A DNA stretch of 64,000 nt from Floridanema aerugineum (lineage in GTDB: Bacteria > Cyanobacteriota > Cyanobacteriia > Cyanobacteriales > Aerosakkonemataceae). Below are positions 40,827-49,430 of this stretch, in pieces. The stretch lies in the NCBI RefSeq assembly GCF_041929345.1, contig NZ_JBHFNQ010000108.1:1-64000 (forward strand). The letters are read 5' to 3'. The number at the start of each line of letters is the position of its first letter. Positions within the stretch are counted from its first letter, which is position 1. A program made the position numbers and the translations under genes. The notes beneath the pieces are model-generated. The model was not told the DNA's origin. It made no database searches and saw nothing but the letters and a program-made list of their open reading frames with translations.

Positions 40827-43364
40827 ATGTTAATCATCCTCCTAATTAACCTCCTAATTTTACTAGCAGCATACTACCTATTAAACCGAGAAATTGCCAA
40901 ACGGCGACAAACAGAAATAGTGTTGCGCCAACAAACAGAAAGAGAAAGATTAGTCACCCAAATTGCCCATCATATTCGAGAATCGTTAAACTTAGAAGAA
41001 GTATTAGTCACAACTGTAGCGGAAGTTAGGCAATTTTTGGGATGCGATCGCGTTTTAATTTACCGCCTCTGGTCAGATGGAACAGGCACAGCAATTACCG
41101 AAACAGTATTACCAGAATGGCCCTTAATTTTAGGGCAATCTTTTCCCGAAGAAGTATTTCCCCAAGAGTATCATCAAGCTTATTCAAAAGGTAAAACTCG
41201 TGCCATTACCGATATTGAAAAATCAGACATTGAACCTTGCTTAATTGAATTTGTCAAACAATTCGGTGTGAAAGCAAAATTAGTAGTTCCTATTTTACAA
41301 GGAGAAAACCTTTGGGGATTATTGATTGCTCATCATTGTAGCGGGCCTCGACAATGGGAAGAATCAGAAGTAGAATTAATGAAACAATTGGCGACACAAG
41401 TAGCGATCGCCATTCAACAATCAGAACTTTACGAACAACTGCAAGAACTCAACGCCGACTTAGAAATTCGCGTGCAACAACGCACCGAAGAATTAGCATT
41501 AGCTAACGAAGCATTGCGCCATACAAATCATACCTTACAAGCATTAATTTTTGCATCACCTCGTGCCATTTTCACCTTAGATTTAAATGGTAACGTCAAA
41601 CTTTGGAACCCTGCTGCGGAGAGAATTTTTGGGTGGACAGAGGCGGAAGTTTGCGATCGACCTAATCCCATTGTTCCCGAAGATAAAATCGAAGAATTCC
41701 AAACATTAAAACAAAGTATTTTGCAAGGAACAATTCATTACACAGGCGAATTACGCCGCCAAAAAAAAGACGGAACACCAATAGATATTAGCTTTTCTGC
41801 TGCATCTTTAAAAGACAGCGAAGGTAATGTTAATGGTTTAGTTGCGGTAGTTGCAGACATCACCGAACAAAAGCGCCAAGAAGAACAATTACGCCTACTT
41901 CAGTCAGTAGTTGTTAACACAAATGACGCAGTTTTAATCACCGAAGCAGCACCCATTGATGAACCGGGACCCCGCATTCTTTATGCTAACAAAGCATTTA
42001 CCAACATGACTGGATATACATTAGAAGAAGTGTTAGGAAAAAACCCGCGAATTCTTCACGGTGCAAAAACCGATCGCAACGAATTAAAAAAGGTTAGAGA
42101 GGCACTTTCTCATTGGGAGTCAGTCACAGTTGAAGTTATTAATTATCGCAAAGATGGTTCCGAATTTTGGGTAGAATTTAGCGTGGTTCCAGTTGCAGAT
42201 AAAACAGGTTGGTATACACATTGGATATCTGTACAACGAGATATTACCGAGAGAAAAGAGGCAGAAGCAGCATTGCGGAGAAGTGAAGAAAGATTCCGAT
42301 CTTTAATCGAAAATGCTTTAGACATTATCACCATTATTGACGCTGATGGTACTATCAGTTACGAAAGTCCATCAGTTGAAAAAGTGTTAGGTTACGCTTC
42401 TGCTGACTTAGTAGGAAAGAACATTTTTGAATACATTCACCCAGACGATGTTACCAACGCTTTACGAACTTTTACTAACACAATTCAAAATCCCGGAACT
42501 GCTTTATCAATAGAATTTCGTCGTCGTCACAAAGACGGAACTTGGCGAATTTTTGAAGCGATTAGTCAGAACTTTGTAGATTATGCAGAAACTACCAGAA
42601 TTTTTGTCAATTCTCGCGATATCACCGAACGCAAACGTTTAGATGAAATTCGCCTCGCCTTGGAAAGAGAGAAAGAACTCAGCGCTTTAAAAGTGCGCTT
42701 TTTCTCAATGGCATCTCATGAATTTCGCACTCCTTTAAGTACCATTTTAGCAGCAGCGCAACTTTTAGAAAATAGCAGTAGTCAATCAGATCAAAATGAG
42801 AAAATTACTAGGAATTTAAACCGAATTCAATCTTCGGTAAAAACCATGATTCAGTTATTGGATGATATTTTAACTATTAATCGTGCTGAAACAGGGAAAT
42901 TAGAATTTAAGCCGCAGTTTTTAAATTTGGAAAATTTTTGTTTGAATCTTATTGAAGAAATCCGTTTAAGTCAAGGTACGAACCATCAAATTAGGTTTGG
43001 ATGTGTTGGGGAATGTAGTCGCGCTTATTTAGATGAAAAATTGCTTAAGTCAATTTTATCAAATCTGCTTTCTAATGCGATTAAGTATTCTCCCCAAAAT
43101 AGCAACATTTATTTTAGTTTAGAGTGTGATGGAAATAATACTATTTTGCGAATTCGTGACCAAGGAATTGGCATTTCGGAAGCGGATCAAAAACAGTTAT
43201 TTGAACCATTTCATCGGGGGAAAAATGTGCGGAATATCCCAGGGACGGGGTTAGGTCTTGTGGTGGTGAAAAAGTGTGTGGAGTTGCATGGCGGAAGTAT
43301 TAGTTTGAAGAGTGAGGTAGGGGTGGGGACAACTTTTACAGTTAGTTTGCCTTTGGGAAAATGA
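40827..43364 (+). CDS. Hybrid-sensor GAF/PAS histidine kinase
   Basis: 845 residues. One N-terminal membrane helix (MLIILLINLLILLAAYYLL) and a short coiled coil lead into a GAF domain at about 45-200 (FLGCDRVLIYRLWSDGTGTA, ATQVAIAIQQSELYEQLQ). Three PAS/PAC units follow at about 240-350, 355-480 and 490-615, each ending in a DITE motif. Then HisKA with the phospho-acceptor His in FFSMASHEFRTPLSTILAAA and a HATPase with NAIKYSP, DQGIGI and GTGLGLVVVKKC. The GAF resembles phytochrome-related GAFs, but I do not see the canonical bilin cysteine context, so the ligand is unknown. No receiver domain is attached and no regulator is adjacent. Confidence 0.9.
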   Translation: MLIILLINLLILLAAYYLLNREIAKRRQTEIVLRQQTERERLVTQIAHHIRESLNLEEVLVTTVAEVRQFLGCDRVLIYRLWSDGTGTAITETVLPEWPLILGQSFPEEVFPQEYHQAYSKGKTRAITDIEKSDIEPCLIEFVKQFGVKAKLVVPILQGENLWGLLIAHHCSGPRQWEESEVELMKQLATQVAIAIQQSELYEQLQELNADLEIRVQQRTEELALANEALRHTNHTLQALIFASPRAIFTLDLNGNVKLWNPAAERIFGWTEAEVCDRPNPIVPEDKIEEFQTLKQSILQGTIHYTGELRRQKKDGTPIDISFSAASLKDSEGNVNGLVAVVADITEQKRQEEQLRLLQSVVVNTNDAVLITEAAPIDEPGPRILYANKAFTNMTGYTLEEVLGKNPRILHGAKTDRNELKKVREALSHWESVTVEVINYRKDGSEFWVEFSVVPVADKTGWYTHWISVQRDITERKEAEAALRRSEERFRSLIENALDIITIIDADGTISYESPSVEKVLGYASADLVGKNIFEYIHPDDVTNALRTFTNTIQNPGTALSIEFRRRHKDGTWRIFEAISQNFVDYAETTRIFVNSRDITERKRLDEIRLALEREKELSALKVRFFSMASHEFRTPLSTILAAAQLLENSSSQSDQNEKITRNLNRIQSSVKTMIQLLDDILTINRAETGKLEFKPQFLNLENFCLNLIEEIRLSQGTNHQIRFGCVGECSRAYLDEKLLKSILSNLLSNAIKYSPQNSNIYFSLECDGNNTILRIRDQGIGISEADQKQLFEPFHRGKNVRNIPGTGLGLVVVKKCVELHGGSISLKSEVGVGTTFTVSLPLGK

Positions 43365-43373
43365 GATTAATTT

Positions 43374-43410
43374 GAACCGCAGAGACGCAGAGGACGCAGA
43401 GAGAAAAGAA
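43374..43410. repeat. Inverted copy of the CTCTGCGTC repeat
   Basis: GAACCGCAGAGACGCAGAGG then ACGCAGAGAGAAAAG is the reverse complement of the block at 40763-40799, with small differences. Ten bases separate it from the kinase stop. Confidence 0.65.
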
Positions 43411-43433
43411 AAAGGAGTTTTTAGGTTATTTAA

Positions 43434-44003
43434 TTATTCAAAAGTTACGTCTTCGTATAGTGCTGCTAAACTTCCTTCAAAGTTAACACTTTTCAGTTGA
43501 AATATTTGTTGTTCAGGTGTATAAAACTGTAACACCCAAAGCCCTTCACTGTTGCGGCGAAAGCATTCAACTCGCTGGCGTTTGGTGTTAATTAAAACGT
43601 ATTCTTGCAGAGTTTCTAGCTGTTGGTAATCTACAAATTTATCGCCTCTGTCGAAAGCTTCTGTAGAGTCGGATAGAACTTCAACAATTAAGCAAGGAAA
43701 TCGTTTATAATTTGGTGTTTGCTTGTCTCGTTCATCGCAAGTCACCATAATATCAGGATAATAGAAGCGATTTAAAGATTCAATTCGGGCTTTCATATCG
43801 GCAATATAAACCCGACAACCTGAACCTCGGACATGGCTGCGAAGTAATGCAAACAAATTTCCCGCAATAGTAACATGAGAATCGCTTACCCCTGCCATTG
43901 CATAAATTTGCCCATCAATATATTCATGTTTGATCGGGCTTTGTTCCTCCATTTCGAGGTATTCTTCAGGGGTGAAGTAAGAAGGTTGAGGTGAAGCAAT
44001 CAT
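43434..44003 (-). CDS. Uma2 family (DUF820) protein
   Basis: 189 residues, full length for the family. The restriction-endonuclease-like core is present: YLEMEEQSPIKHEYIDGQIY near the N-terminus, the acidic residue in YYPDIMVTCDERD, and PCLIVEVLSDSTEAFDRGDK with YQQLETLQEYVLINTKRQRV. The PD-(D/E)XK fold is kept, but no role has been proven for the family, and copy numbers in cyanobacteria are high. A truncated relative lies at 13491. Confidence 0.88.
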   Translation of the reverse strand: MIASPQPSYFTPEEYLEMEEQSPIKHEYIDGQIYAMAGVSDSHVTIAGNLFALLRSHVRGSGCRVYIADMKARIESLNRFYYPDIMVTCDERDKQTPNYKRFPCLIVEVLSDSTEAFDRGDKFVDYQQLETLQEYVLINTKRQRVECFRRNSEGLWVLQFYTPEQQIFQLKSVNFEGSLAALYEDVTFE

Positions 44004-44057
44004 GGTAACACCTTTTAGTTGTATTTATCTGCGTTTATCTGCGGTTAAAATTTTCTT

Positions 44058-44465
44058 CTATTCTTGCATCAAAGCCTGAAACCGTGCATCATTCCGAATG
44101 CTATCAAAATCTGCAAAAGCTCTTGCCTTTTTTCGGTATTCATCAGGATTCAAATTAATTGCTTTTTCCAAGCTTTGAACTGCTAAATCAACATTATGTT
44201 TCGCAGCATAACAACAAGCTTTATTATAAAAGGCATGAGGGTTGTCAGGTTTGATTTCCAAAACTTTATTGAAAGAATCGATAGCCTCATAAAATCTGCC
44301 TAATTTAGCTAAATCAATACCACGGTTGTACCAAGCGTCATGATAATCAGGTTTCAATTTCAACGCTTCATCATAGGCTAATATAGCGTCTTCCCACTGA
44401 TCTAATTTTCCTAAAGCCATTCCTCGGTTGTACCAAGCTTTATAATTATCAGGAAACGGTTCCAC
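44058..44465 (-). CDS. TPR tail, probably the detached 3' part of the upstream NTPase gene
   Basis: 135 codons from a GTG at 44465. Three TPR units are clear (YKAWYNRGMALGKLDQWEDA, YHDAWYNRGIDLAKLGRFYE, PHAFYNKACCYAAKHNVDLA) plus a final cap. The frame overlaps the end of the NTPase frame by 55 bases in another register, with no ribosome binding site. NTPase plus TPR is a common single-protein layout, so this looks like one gene broken by deletion and frameshift. If translated alone it would be a small protein-protein interaction module. Confidence 0.6.
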   Translation of the reverse strand: MEPFPDNYKAWYNRGMALGKLDQWEDAILAYDEALKLKPDYHDAWYNRGIDLAKLGRFYEAIDSFNKVLEIKPDNPHAFYNKACCYAAKHNVDLAVQSLEKAINLNPDEYRKKARAFADFDSIRNDARFQALMQE

Positions 44466-45211
44466 AATTTCGGATACTTATCCCATTGCAATTTTTGCCA
44501 TTCACTAGGTTCATCCAGAATATGCCTAAATTTTTCATTACGCGCCGTAGCAATTACACGAATCTCTTCCTTACCACACAATTTTTCGTAAGTTTCCAGA
44601 GTTTTCAGCAATCGTTCTTGCAAAGGTACTCGGAACTTTTCCAAAGGTGAATTCTCCGCTTTTGGTGATATGTCTTGACGACTTTGGTACATTTTCTGGT
44701 GTAAATCATCTAGAAAAAACAGCAATTTGGGGTATGTTTCCACTTCCTTTGGCAACCGCGCCGGAAAATCCAACCATTCCCCCGTCTTCAAGTGCAGTAC
44801 TGTCCAACCATCATTATTAAAAAGTTGTGCCAATTCTGCTGCTTCTCGCGTTTTCCCTAAACCTGTGCGTCCAACAATTAATAACCAGCCTGTTTCTTGT
44901 AGTTTTCTTTCTAATTCTTGCTGAATGTTGCGATCAAAAAGTCGCTTTTGGTAAGGAATGCGAGAATCTGCTAAAGGGTCTTTCTGACTTTTCTCATCAT
45001 CTTCCCGGAAAATTACTGGCAATACCTCACTTTTCGGCGGAATCACATCGAAAGCAAAAGACGAGTGAGGAATACGTTTCTTGCGGTGATTTTGGTACCA
45101 CCACCAAACCACGCCTATTGCACCAAACAAAATTGCGGGAAGTCCTCCAGAAAGGAGGTTATCAATAGTTTCTTTGTGTTCTTGGTAGAACTTGATAATT
45201 GCGTCAAACAC
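44411..45211 (-). pseudogene. Membrane-anchored P-loop (STAND-like) NTPase, truncated
   Basis: 266 codons from a GTG. An N-terminal helix (GGLPAILFGAIGVVWWWYQN) is followed by a linker, and then an NTPase core with Walker A GRTGLGKTREAAELAQ and Walker B-like LLFFLDDLH, and EIRVIATARNEKFRHIL (sensor-type). The core ends at DKYPKLWNRF, after which the frame runs into a short unrelated tail (IIIKLGTTEEWL). The winged-helix and later parts expected in STAND proteins are missing, and the TPR part continues in a different frame. I judge this a gene damaged by an internal deletion. Its original role (signalling or defence) cannot be told. Confidence 0.6.
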
Positions 45212-45289
45212 AGACTTTATTCTATTTAGAATGAGGTAGCAACTGCACCTTTTCCCAATTCTAACCTCTGCTGTTAGAAGTAACCACCG

Positions 45290-45405
45290 AATTAGATCCC
45301 CCTAAATCCCCCTTGATAAGGGGGACTTTGAAAGCTGATTATTGTAGTGTGAGCATCTTGCTCGCTAGGGAATATATAAACGAACAAGATGCGCCTTTGG
45401 GAAAA
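45290..45405. repeat. Two common intergenic repeat pieces
   Basis: A CCCCCTAAATCCCCCTTGAT / AAGGGGGACTTTGA block and a GTGAGCATCTTGCTCGCTA piece with a CGAACAAGATGCGC partner. Both form hairpins and resemble repeats widespread in filamentous cyanobacteria. Confidence 0.55.
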
Positions 45406-45416
45406 AGGTAACATTC

Positions 45417-45650
45417 TTAAGTTTGAACTAACATTTCTTCAGACAAACTTTGATAATGTAAAAGTATTAATTGACTAGCATTCAGAGTTTCTATAGCGTA
45501 AGCCCGACCGTTTAAATCACTAAATTCAACCTCAAAAACCCCTGGTTCATACACTTCCACAATTGTCCCTACCTGACCCCGATATAAACCTAATTCTGGT
45601 AAATCTTCTAGCAATGCTACCACATCCAATAACTTCATTTGTGAATTCAT
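45417..45650 (-). CDS. DUF4926 domain protein
   Basis: 77 residues from the ATG at 45650, preceded by TAGGAG. The sequence is a small beta-barrel-like domain: MKLLDVVALLEDLPELGLYR, GQVGTIVEVYEPGVFEVEFS and AYAIETLNASQLI, matching DUF4926. It lies 14 bases after the DUF6883 gene, so the two form an operon. Pairs of such small genes are common in cyanobacteria and have a toxin-antitoxin-like appearance, but no activity is established. Confidence 0.8.
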   Translation of the reverse strand: MNSQMKLLDVVALLEDLPELGLYRGQVGTIVEVYEPGVFEVEFSDLNGRAYAIETLNASQLILLHYQSLSEEMLVQT

Positions 45651-45664
45651 ATTATTACTCCTAA

Positions 45665-45997
45665 TTACAAAACAAAACAAGTTATCAATCGAGGAAAATC
45701 TTCATCATCCCGCACAATCCAAACACTGCGTACCATTGCCTGTTTTTCCCCTCTCACCATTAGAAAATCTACTCTATATTTCTGTCCGTATGAATTGCGT
45801 TTATCCAGAACAGCATCAGTAGTTTGGATAGCTTCCATCAATGCAATTCTTAACTCTTGAGAATCATCTATATCCATCCCTAAAGCTGATGCAAAAACCC
45901 GTGCTTTGTGTTGACCATCTGAATGACTAGGATTGAGACAATAACCAGATAGTTTTTCTTCATCAATGATACTTCTTTCAGGATTAGGCAGCCTCAT
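45665..45997 (-). CDS. DUF6883 domain protein
   Basis: 110 residues from the ATG at 45997 (RLPNPERSIIDEEKLSGYCL). Family signatures include NPSHSDGQHKARVFASALG and YGQKYRVDFLMVRGEKQAMV with a C-terminal RSVWIVRDDEDFPRLITCFV. A start 18 codons upstream overlaps the msrP stop and is less likely. It pairs with the downstream DUF4926 gene. DUF6883 is related to small proteins found near toxins; no residue proves nuclease or other activity. Confidence 0.8.
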   Translation of the reverse strand: MRLPNPERSIIDEEKLSGYCLNPSHSDGQHKARVFASALGMDIDDSQELRIALMEAIQTTDAVLDKRNSYGQKYRVDFLMVRGEKQAMVRSVWIVRDDEDFPRLITCFVL

Positions 45998-46047
45998 AGA
46001 GCAATTTGTTCTATTATTTATTTCATTAATTCTGAAGCTTATCTTCC

Positions 46048-47040
46048 TCAAACATACAAACTCGCCACATATTCCCCATAACCATTATAAGGAAGAGTTT
46101 CCTTTCTTTCCCAAGAAAAACCCGGCCCTTTCCCCACAAATTTCTCGGTCGCTTGTGACCAACGAGGATGAGGTTTTGTCGGATTTACATTCGCCTCAAA
46201 ATCATATTCATTTGGCACTAAAGTATTCCAATAAGTAGCAGGTTGCTTGTCCAAAAATTCAACTTTTACAATTGATTTTGCCCCCTTAAATCCATACTTC
46301 CAAGGCAAAACTGCCCGAATTGGCGCACCATGTTGATCGGGTAATAAATGACCGTAAACGCCAACAGCAAAAAACGCCAAATCATTCGCCATTTCTTCAA
46401 TTCGCAAACCTTCTTGATAGGGCCAAGGTAACTTTTTGCCGAAGGTTAAAAGCGGGCCATAAGTAACTTTGGGATCGTAATAAGAACTAAATCGGACAAA
46501 TTTTGCTTGGGAAGTTGGTTCAACTGCGGCGATAATATCTCGCATGGGAAAACCAATCCAAGGAATTGCCATTGACCAAGCTTCTACGCAGCGAAAACGG
46601 TAAATTCTTTCTTGTAAATTGAACTTTTTCTGTAAATCATCTAAGTCATAAGTTTGGGGATTTTTTACTAATCCTGTTACTTCGACTTTCCAATTATCTG
46701 AAGGTAATGCTTGGGCAGATTGCCAAATTGATTTACCGCTGCCAAATTCATAGAAATTGTTATATTGTCCAGCTAATTTTTCGTTGGTAATTGGTCGATC
46801 GACCTCCGCAAAAGCCGAATTCAATTTAACTCCCGTTAACTTGGGTTTATCCAGAGTTTTATTTAACTCAACATTTTCTGATGATGCAGACTCCTGACAA
46901 CCCACAATCGGCAAAATACTTGCGCCTAACCCAGCACCTACCAGGGTTTTAAGAAAGCGTCGCCGATTATAAAAAGCTGCTTCTGGTGTTACTTCATTTT
47001 CAGGAATTTCCCAGGATTTTGGCACGCGAATAATCGGCAT
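46048..47040 (-). CDS. msrP: Protein-methionine-sulfoxide reductase catalytic subunit MsrP (YedY)
   Basis: 330 residues from the ATG at 47040. A twin-arginine signal is visible (YNRRRFLKTLVGAGLGASIL, then PIVGC). The sulfite-oxidase-fold molybdopterin domain has the molybdenum cysteine in YRFRCVEAWSMAIPWIGFPM and further blocks GVYGHLLPDQHGAPIRAVLP and WKYGFKGAKSIVKVEF. It would be exported folded by Tat and repair oxidised methionines in periplasmic proteins. The usual membrane partner MsrQ is not next to it. Its stop lies 51 bases before the DUF6883 start, so it may lead that operon. Confidence 0.92.
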   Translation of the reverse strand: MPIIRVPKSWEIPENEVTPEAAFYNRRRFLKTLVGAGLGASILPIVGCQESASSENVELNKTLDKPKLTGVKLNSAFAEVDRPITNEKLAGQYNNFYEFGSGKSIWQSAQALPSDNWKVEVTGLVKNPQTYDLDDLQKKFNLQERIYRFRCVEAWSMAIPWIGFPMRDIIAAVEPTSQAKFVRFSSYYDPKVTYGPLLTFGKKLPWPYQEGLRIEEMANDLAFFAVGVYGHLLPDQHGAPIRAVLPWKYGFKGAKSIVKVEFLDKQPATYWNTLVPNEYDFEANVNPTKPHPRWSQATEKFVGKGPGFSWERKETLPYNGYGEYVASLYV

Positions 47041-47075
47041 TTTCAATTAACTCCAATTGTTGAACTTTCTAACTT

Positions 47076-47939
47076 TTATTGCAGCAAAGCTTCAAATTCT
47101 TGATAACCGCGAATTGGGTCAAAATAAGCATCGGTTTGAGCTAAGTTTAGATATTTTTTCGGGTAAAGATCGATCGCCCTCCCCAAACTCTCCACCGCTA
47201 ACTCAACCTTTCTTAGTTTCGCACAACAACAAGCTTTATAGTACAACGCACTAGCATCTTTCGGTTGCGCTTCTAAAGCTTTATTGTAAGAAGCGATCGC
47301 ACTCTCATATCTCCCTAAACAGCGTAGCGCATCTCCCCGACGCAACCAACACCAAAAATCACAGGGTTTAGTTCTTAAGGCTTTATTGTAACTGGCGATC
47401 GCCTCTTTATCCCGCCCCAAATGTCGTAAACAATCACCCCGCCAATACCAACACCAATAATCATTTTCTCTGATCGTCATCGCTCGATCGTAAGATGCGA
47501 TCGCCTCTTCAAACCGCTGCAATTCTCGCAAAACATGACCGCAATTATAGCAAGCCCAATAATCATTTGGTTTCAATTCTAAAGCTTGGTTAAAAGAATC
47601 AATAGCCTCTGCAAAACGTTCGCTTTTTCTTAGAGAATGACCCCGCCAATACCAAACCCAGTAATCTTTAGCATACAAATTCAATGCTTCATTGTAAGAT
47701 GCGATCGCCTCTTCATAACGACCCAAATCATCCAAAGCATTTCCCCGTTGATACCATGCTCGATAATCTCCCGGTTGCCGTTCTATAGCCTTTTCATAAC
47801 TAGCAACTGCATCGTAATATTTGCCCATAATTCGCAACTTATTGCCTCGCCTATACCATGAGCGATAGTCATCTGGTCTACATTCCAAAGCTTTATTATG
47901 ACTACCGATTACTTCTTCAAATGTACTAAGGCCAATCAT
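47076..47939 (-). CDS. TPR-repeat protein
   Basis: 287 residues from the ATG at 47939; TTG and GTG starts further upstream would add a hydrophobic N-terminal stretch. About seven TPR units repeat with the wording YRAWYQRGNALDDLGRYEEA, YWVWYWRGHSLRKSERFAEA and so on, ending in a cap (RKVELAVESLGRAIDLYPKK). The high aromatic content (YWCWYWRGD) and near-identical units suggest recent internal duplication. A helical adaptor is expected; the partner is unknown. Its start codon is uncertain. Confidence 0.72.
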   Translation of the reverse strand: MIGLSTFEEVIGSHNKALECRPDDYRSWYRRGNKLRIMGKYYDAVASYEKAIERQPGDYRAWYQRGNALDDLGRYEEAIASYNEALNLYAKDYWVWYWRGHSLRKSERFAEAIDSFNQALELKPNDYWACYNCGHVLRELQRFEEAIASYDRAMTIRENDYWCWYWRGDCLRHLGRDKEAIASYNKALRTKPCDFWCWLRRGDALRCLGRYESAIASYNKALEAQPKDASALYYKACCCAKLRKVELAVESLGRAIDLYPKKYLNLAQTDAYFDPIRGYQEFEALLQ

Positions 47940-48093
47940 AATAAACACTAAAGCAAGCACGACACTCTTACTTGAGTATACAAAAGTTTTAATTATTATA
48001 ATCAACAAAAAATAAAAAGCCAGAAGTCAGCATTCCGCCGACTTCCGACTTATTACAACACTTAAAATTCAGTTGCCAAATCTTTTACTTAGA

Positions 48094-48627
48094 TTACTGA
48101 GATTGACCGCTGGTACCAACATTGCCAGCGTTACCACTGTTAAGCATTGCGCCCCAAGTTTGTGGCCCAACAATACCATCTACTGGCAAGTTTTGTGATT
48201 GTTGGAATTGTCTCACAGCCGCCTGTGTTTGCGCCCCATAAATACCATCAGGTGCATTTCTATACAAACCTTGTTGACTCAACAAAGCCTGCACATCTCT
48301 AACAGCTTGACCTTGGCTACCTACACTCAAAATAGGAGCTTGATTTGGAGAATATTGACTTAGAGAAGGTGTGCTATTTGTCGAAGGTGTAGCGGGTAAA
48401 GTATTTGTCGAAGGAGATACATTTTGTGATGGCTGAATTGTAGATGGAGAATTAGATCCAGCGGGTGTAGAATTATTCTGATATGGCTGAGTTTGTGACT
48501 GATTTATTTGATTAGAATCAGTAGTTTGCGCCTTAGCTTCTAATCCACCAAACAACAGTCCCGCAGCCGAAATCGCAGATACTACACCAATTGACAGAAG
48601 ATTAGATTTCAACAGTTTATTAGCCAT
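48094..48627 (-). CDS. Secreted peptidoglycan-binding domain protein
   Basis: 177 residues. A signal peptide (LLSIGVVSAISAAGLLFGGL, AKA) is followed by a Ser/Thr/Pro/Asn-rich linker (25-95) and one PG_binding_1 domain (LSVGSQGQAVRDVQALLSQQ, YGAQTQAAVRQFQQSQNLPV, DGIVGPQTWGAML). In contrast to the six array genes this protein is exported, so the domain should meet the cell wall. No catalytic domain is present. It stands alone. Confidence 0.88.
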   Translation of the reverse strand: MANKLLKSNLLSIGVVSAISAAGLLFGGLEAKAQTTDSNQINQSQTQPYQNNSTPAGSNSPSTIQPSQNVSPSTNTLPATPSTNSTPSLSQYSPNQAPILSVGSQGQAVRDVQALLSQQGLYRNAPDGIYGAQTQAAVRQFQQSQNLPVDGIVGPQTWGAMLNSGNAGNVGTSGQSQ

Positions 48628-48935
48628 AATTTAGTCGCCCCTCGCTGATTTTATGCCAAAAATTTGTTTTTGCTATGTTTCCAGGCTAACGAATTCTAAA
48701 AACCGGATCGTAACGCCAAAGTTAGAGATTATTATTAGCATTAATAATACCTAAGAAAGAAGTACAATTATTTTCTGCAATTTGATAGATGAGCAGCGAA
48801 CTATTAAGCAAAATAAATAGCAAGATTTTGCTGCTTTTTAATTGGCGAATATAAAATAATTTACATTTAAAGATGAGTTAAAATGCTATATTCTATAAAA
48901 ATGAAGGAAAAACTCGTTAATGGAAGTGTTTTTTT
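48628..48935. other. Divergent promoter spacer, nothing firm
   Basis: About 310 AT-rich bases between the minus-strand peptidoglycan-binding gene and the plus-strand pentapeptide gene. Promoters for both must lie here. No repeat or operator could be supported. Confidence 0.4.
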
Positions 48936-49430
48936 ATGATTTTGCGGCTATTGGCAACATTTCTACTGGCGCTAACTCTTTATTTCTCTGCTTTACCAGC
49001 GCAAGCAGCAACAAAATACGCCCCTCCCTTATCATTTAGTAATGCTCAACTTTTCGGGCGAGATTTTTCCGGGCAAACATTACCAGCAGCAGAATTTTCT
49101 AACGCCTATCTCATCCAAACAAACTTTGCTAATGCTGACTTGCGTGGCGCAGTGATGAGTGCGTCAGTAATGACAAAAGCGAATTTACACGCCGCCGACT
49201 TAACTAATGCAATGCTCGATCAAGCTAATCTTACCGATGCTGATTTAAGCGATGCTGTCTTAGTTGAATCAATTTTGTTACGTTCCACTTTTCAAAATAC
49301 CAATATCGCTGGTGCAGACTTCACAGATGCGCTTTTAGATGGCTCACAAATTAGAGAACTTTGCCGAATAGCAAGCGGGGTAAATTCTCAAACAGGTGTA
49401 TCTACCCGTGAGTCTTTAGGTTGTCGTTGA
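48936..49430 (+). CDS. Secreted pentapeptide-repeat protein
   Basis: 164 residues with a signal peptide (LRLLATFLLALTLYFSALPA, QAA) and about ten pentapeptide units of the A(D/N)Lxx type (LIQTNFANADLRGAVMSASV, ADLTNAMLDQANLTDADLSD). The repeats predict a right-handed quadrilateral beta helix, probably in the periplasm or thylakoid lumen. A C-terminal pair of cysteines (ELCRIASG, LGCR) may form a disulphide. The 3' end overlaps the convergent FkbM gene by 29 bases. Confidence 0.85.
   Translation: MILRLLATFLLALTLYFSALPAQAATKYAPPLSFSNAQLFGRDFSGQTLPAAEFSNAYLIQTNFANADLRGAVMSASVMTKANLHAADLTNAMLDQANLTDADLSDAVLVESILLRSTFQNTNIAGADFTDALLDGSQIRELCRIASGVNSQTGVSTRESLGCR

Noticed and set aside
45998..46051. 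Longer DUF6883 start overlapping msrP
   Set aside because: The extra 18 residues are not family-like; the ATG at 45997 begins the conserved domain.
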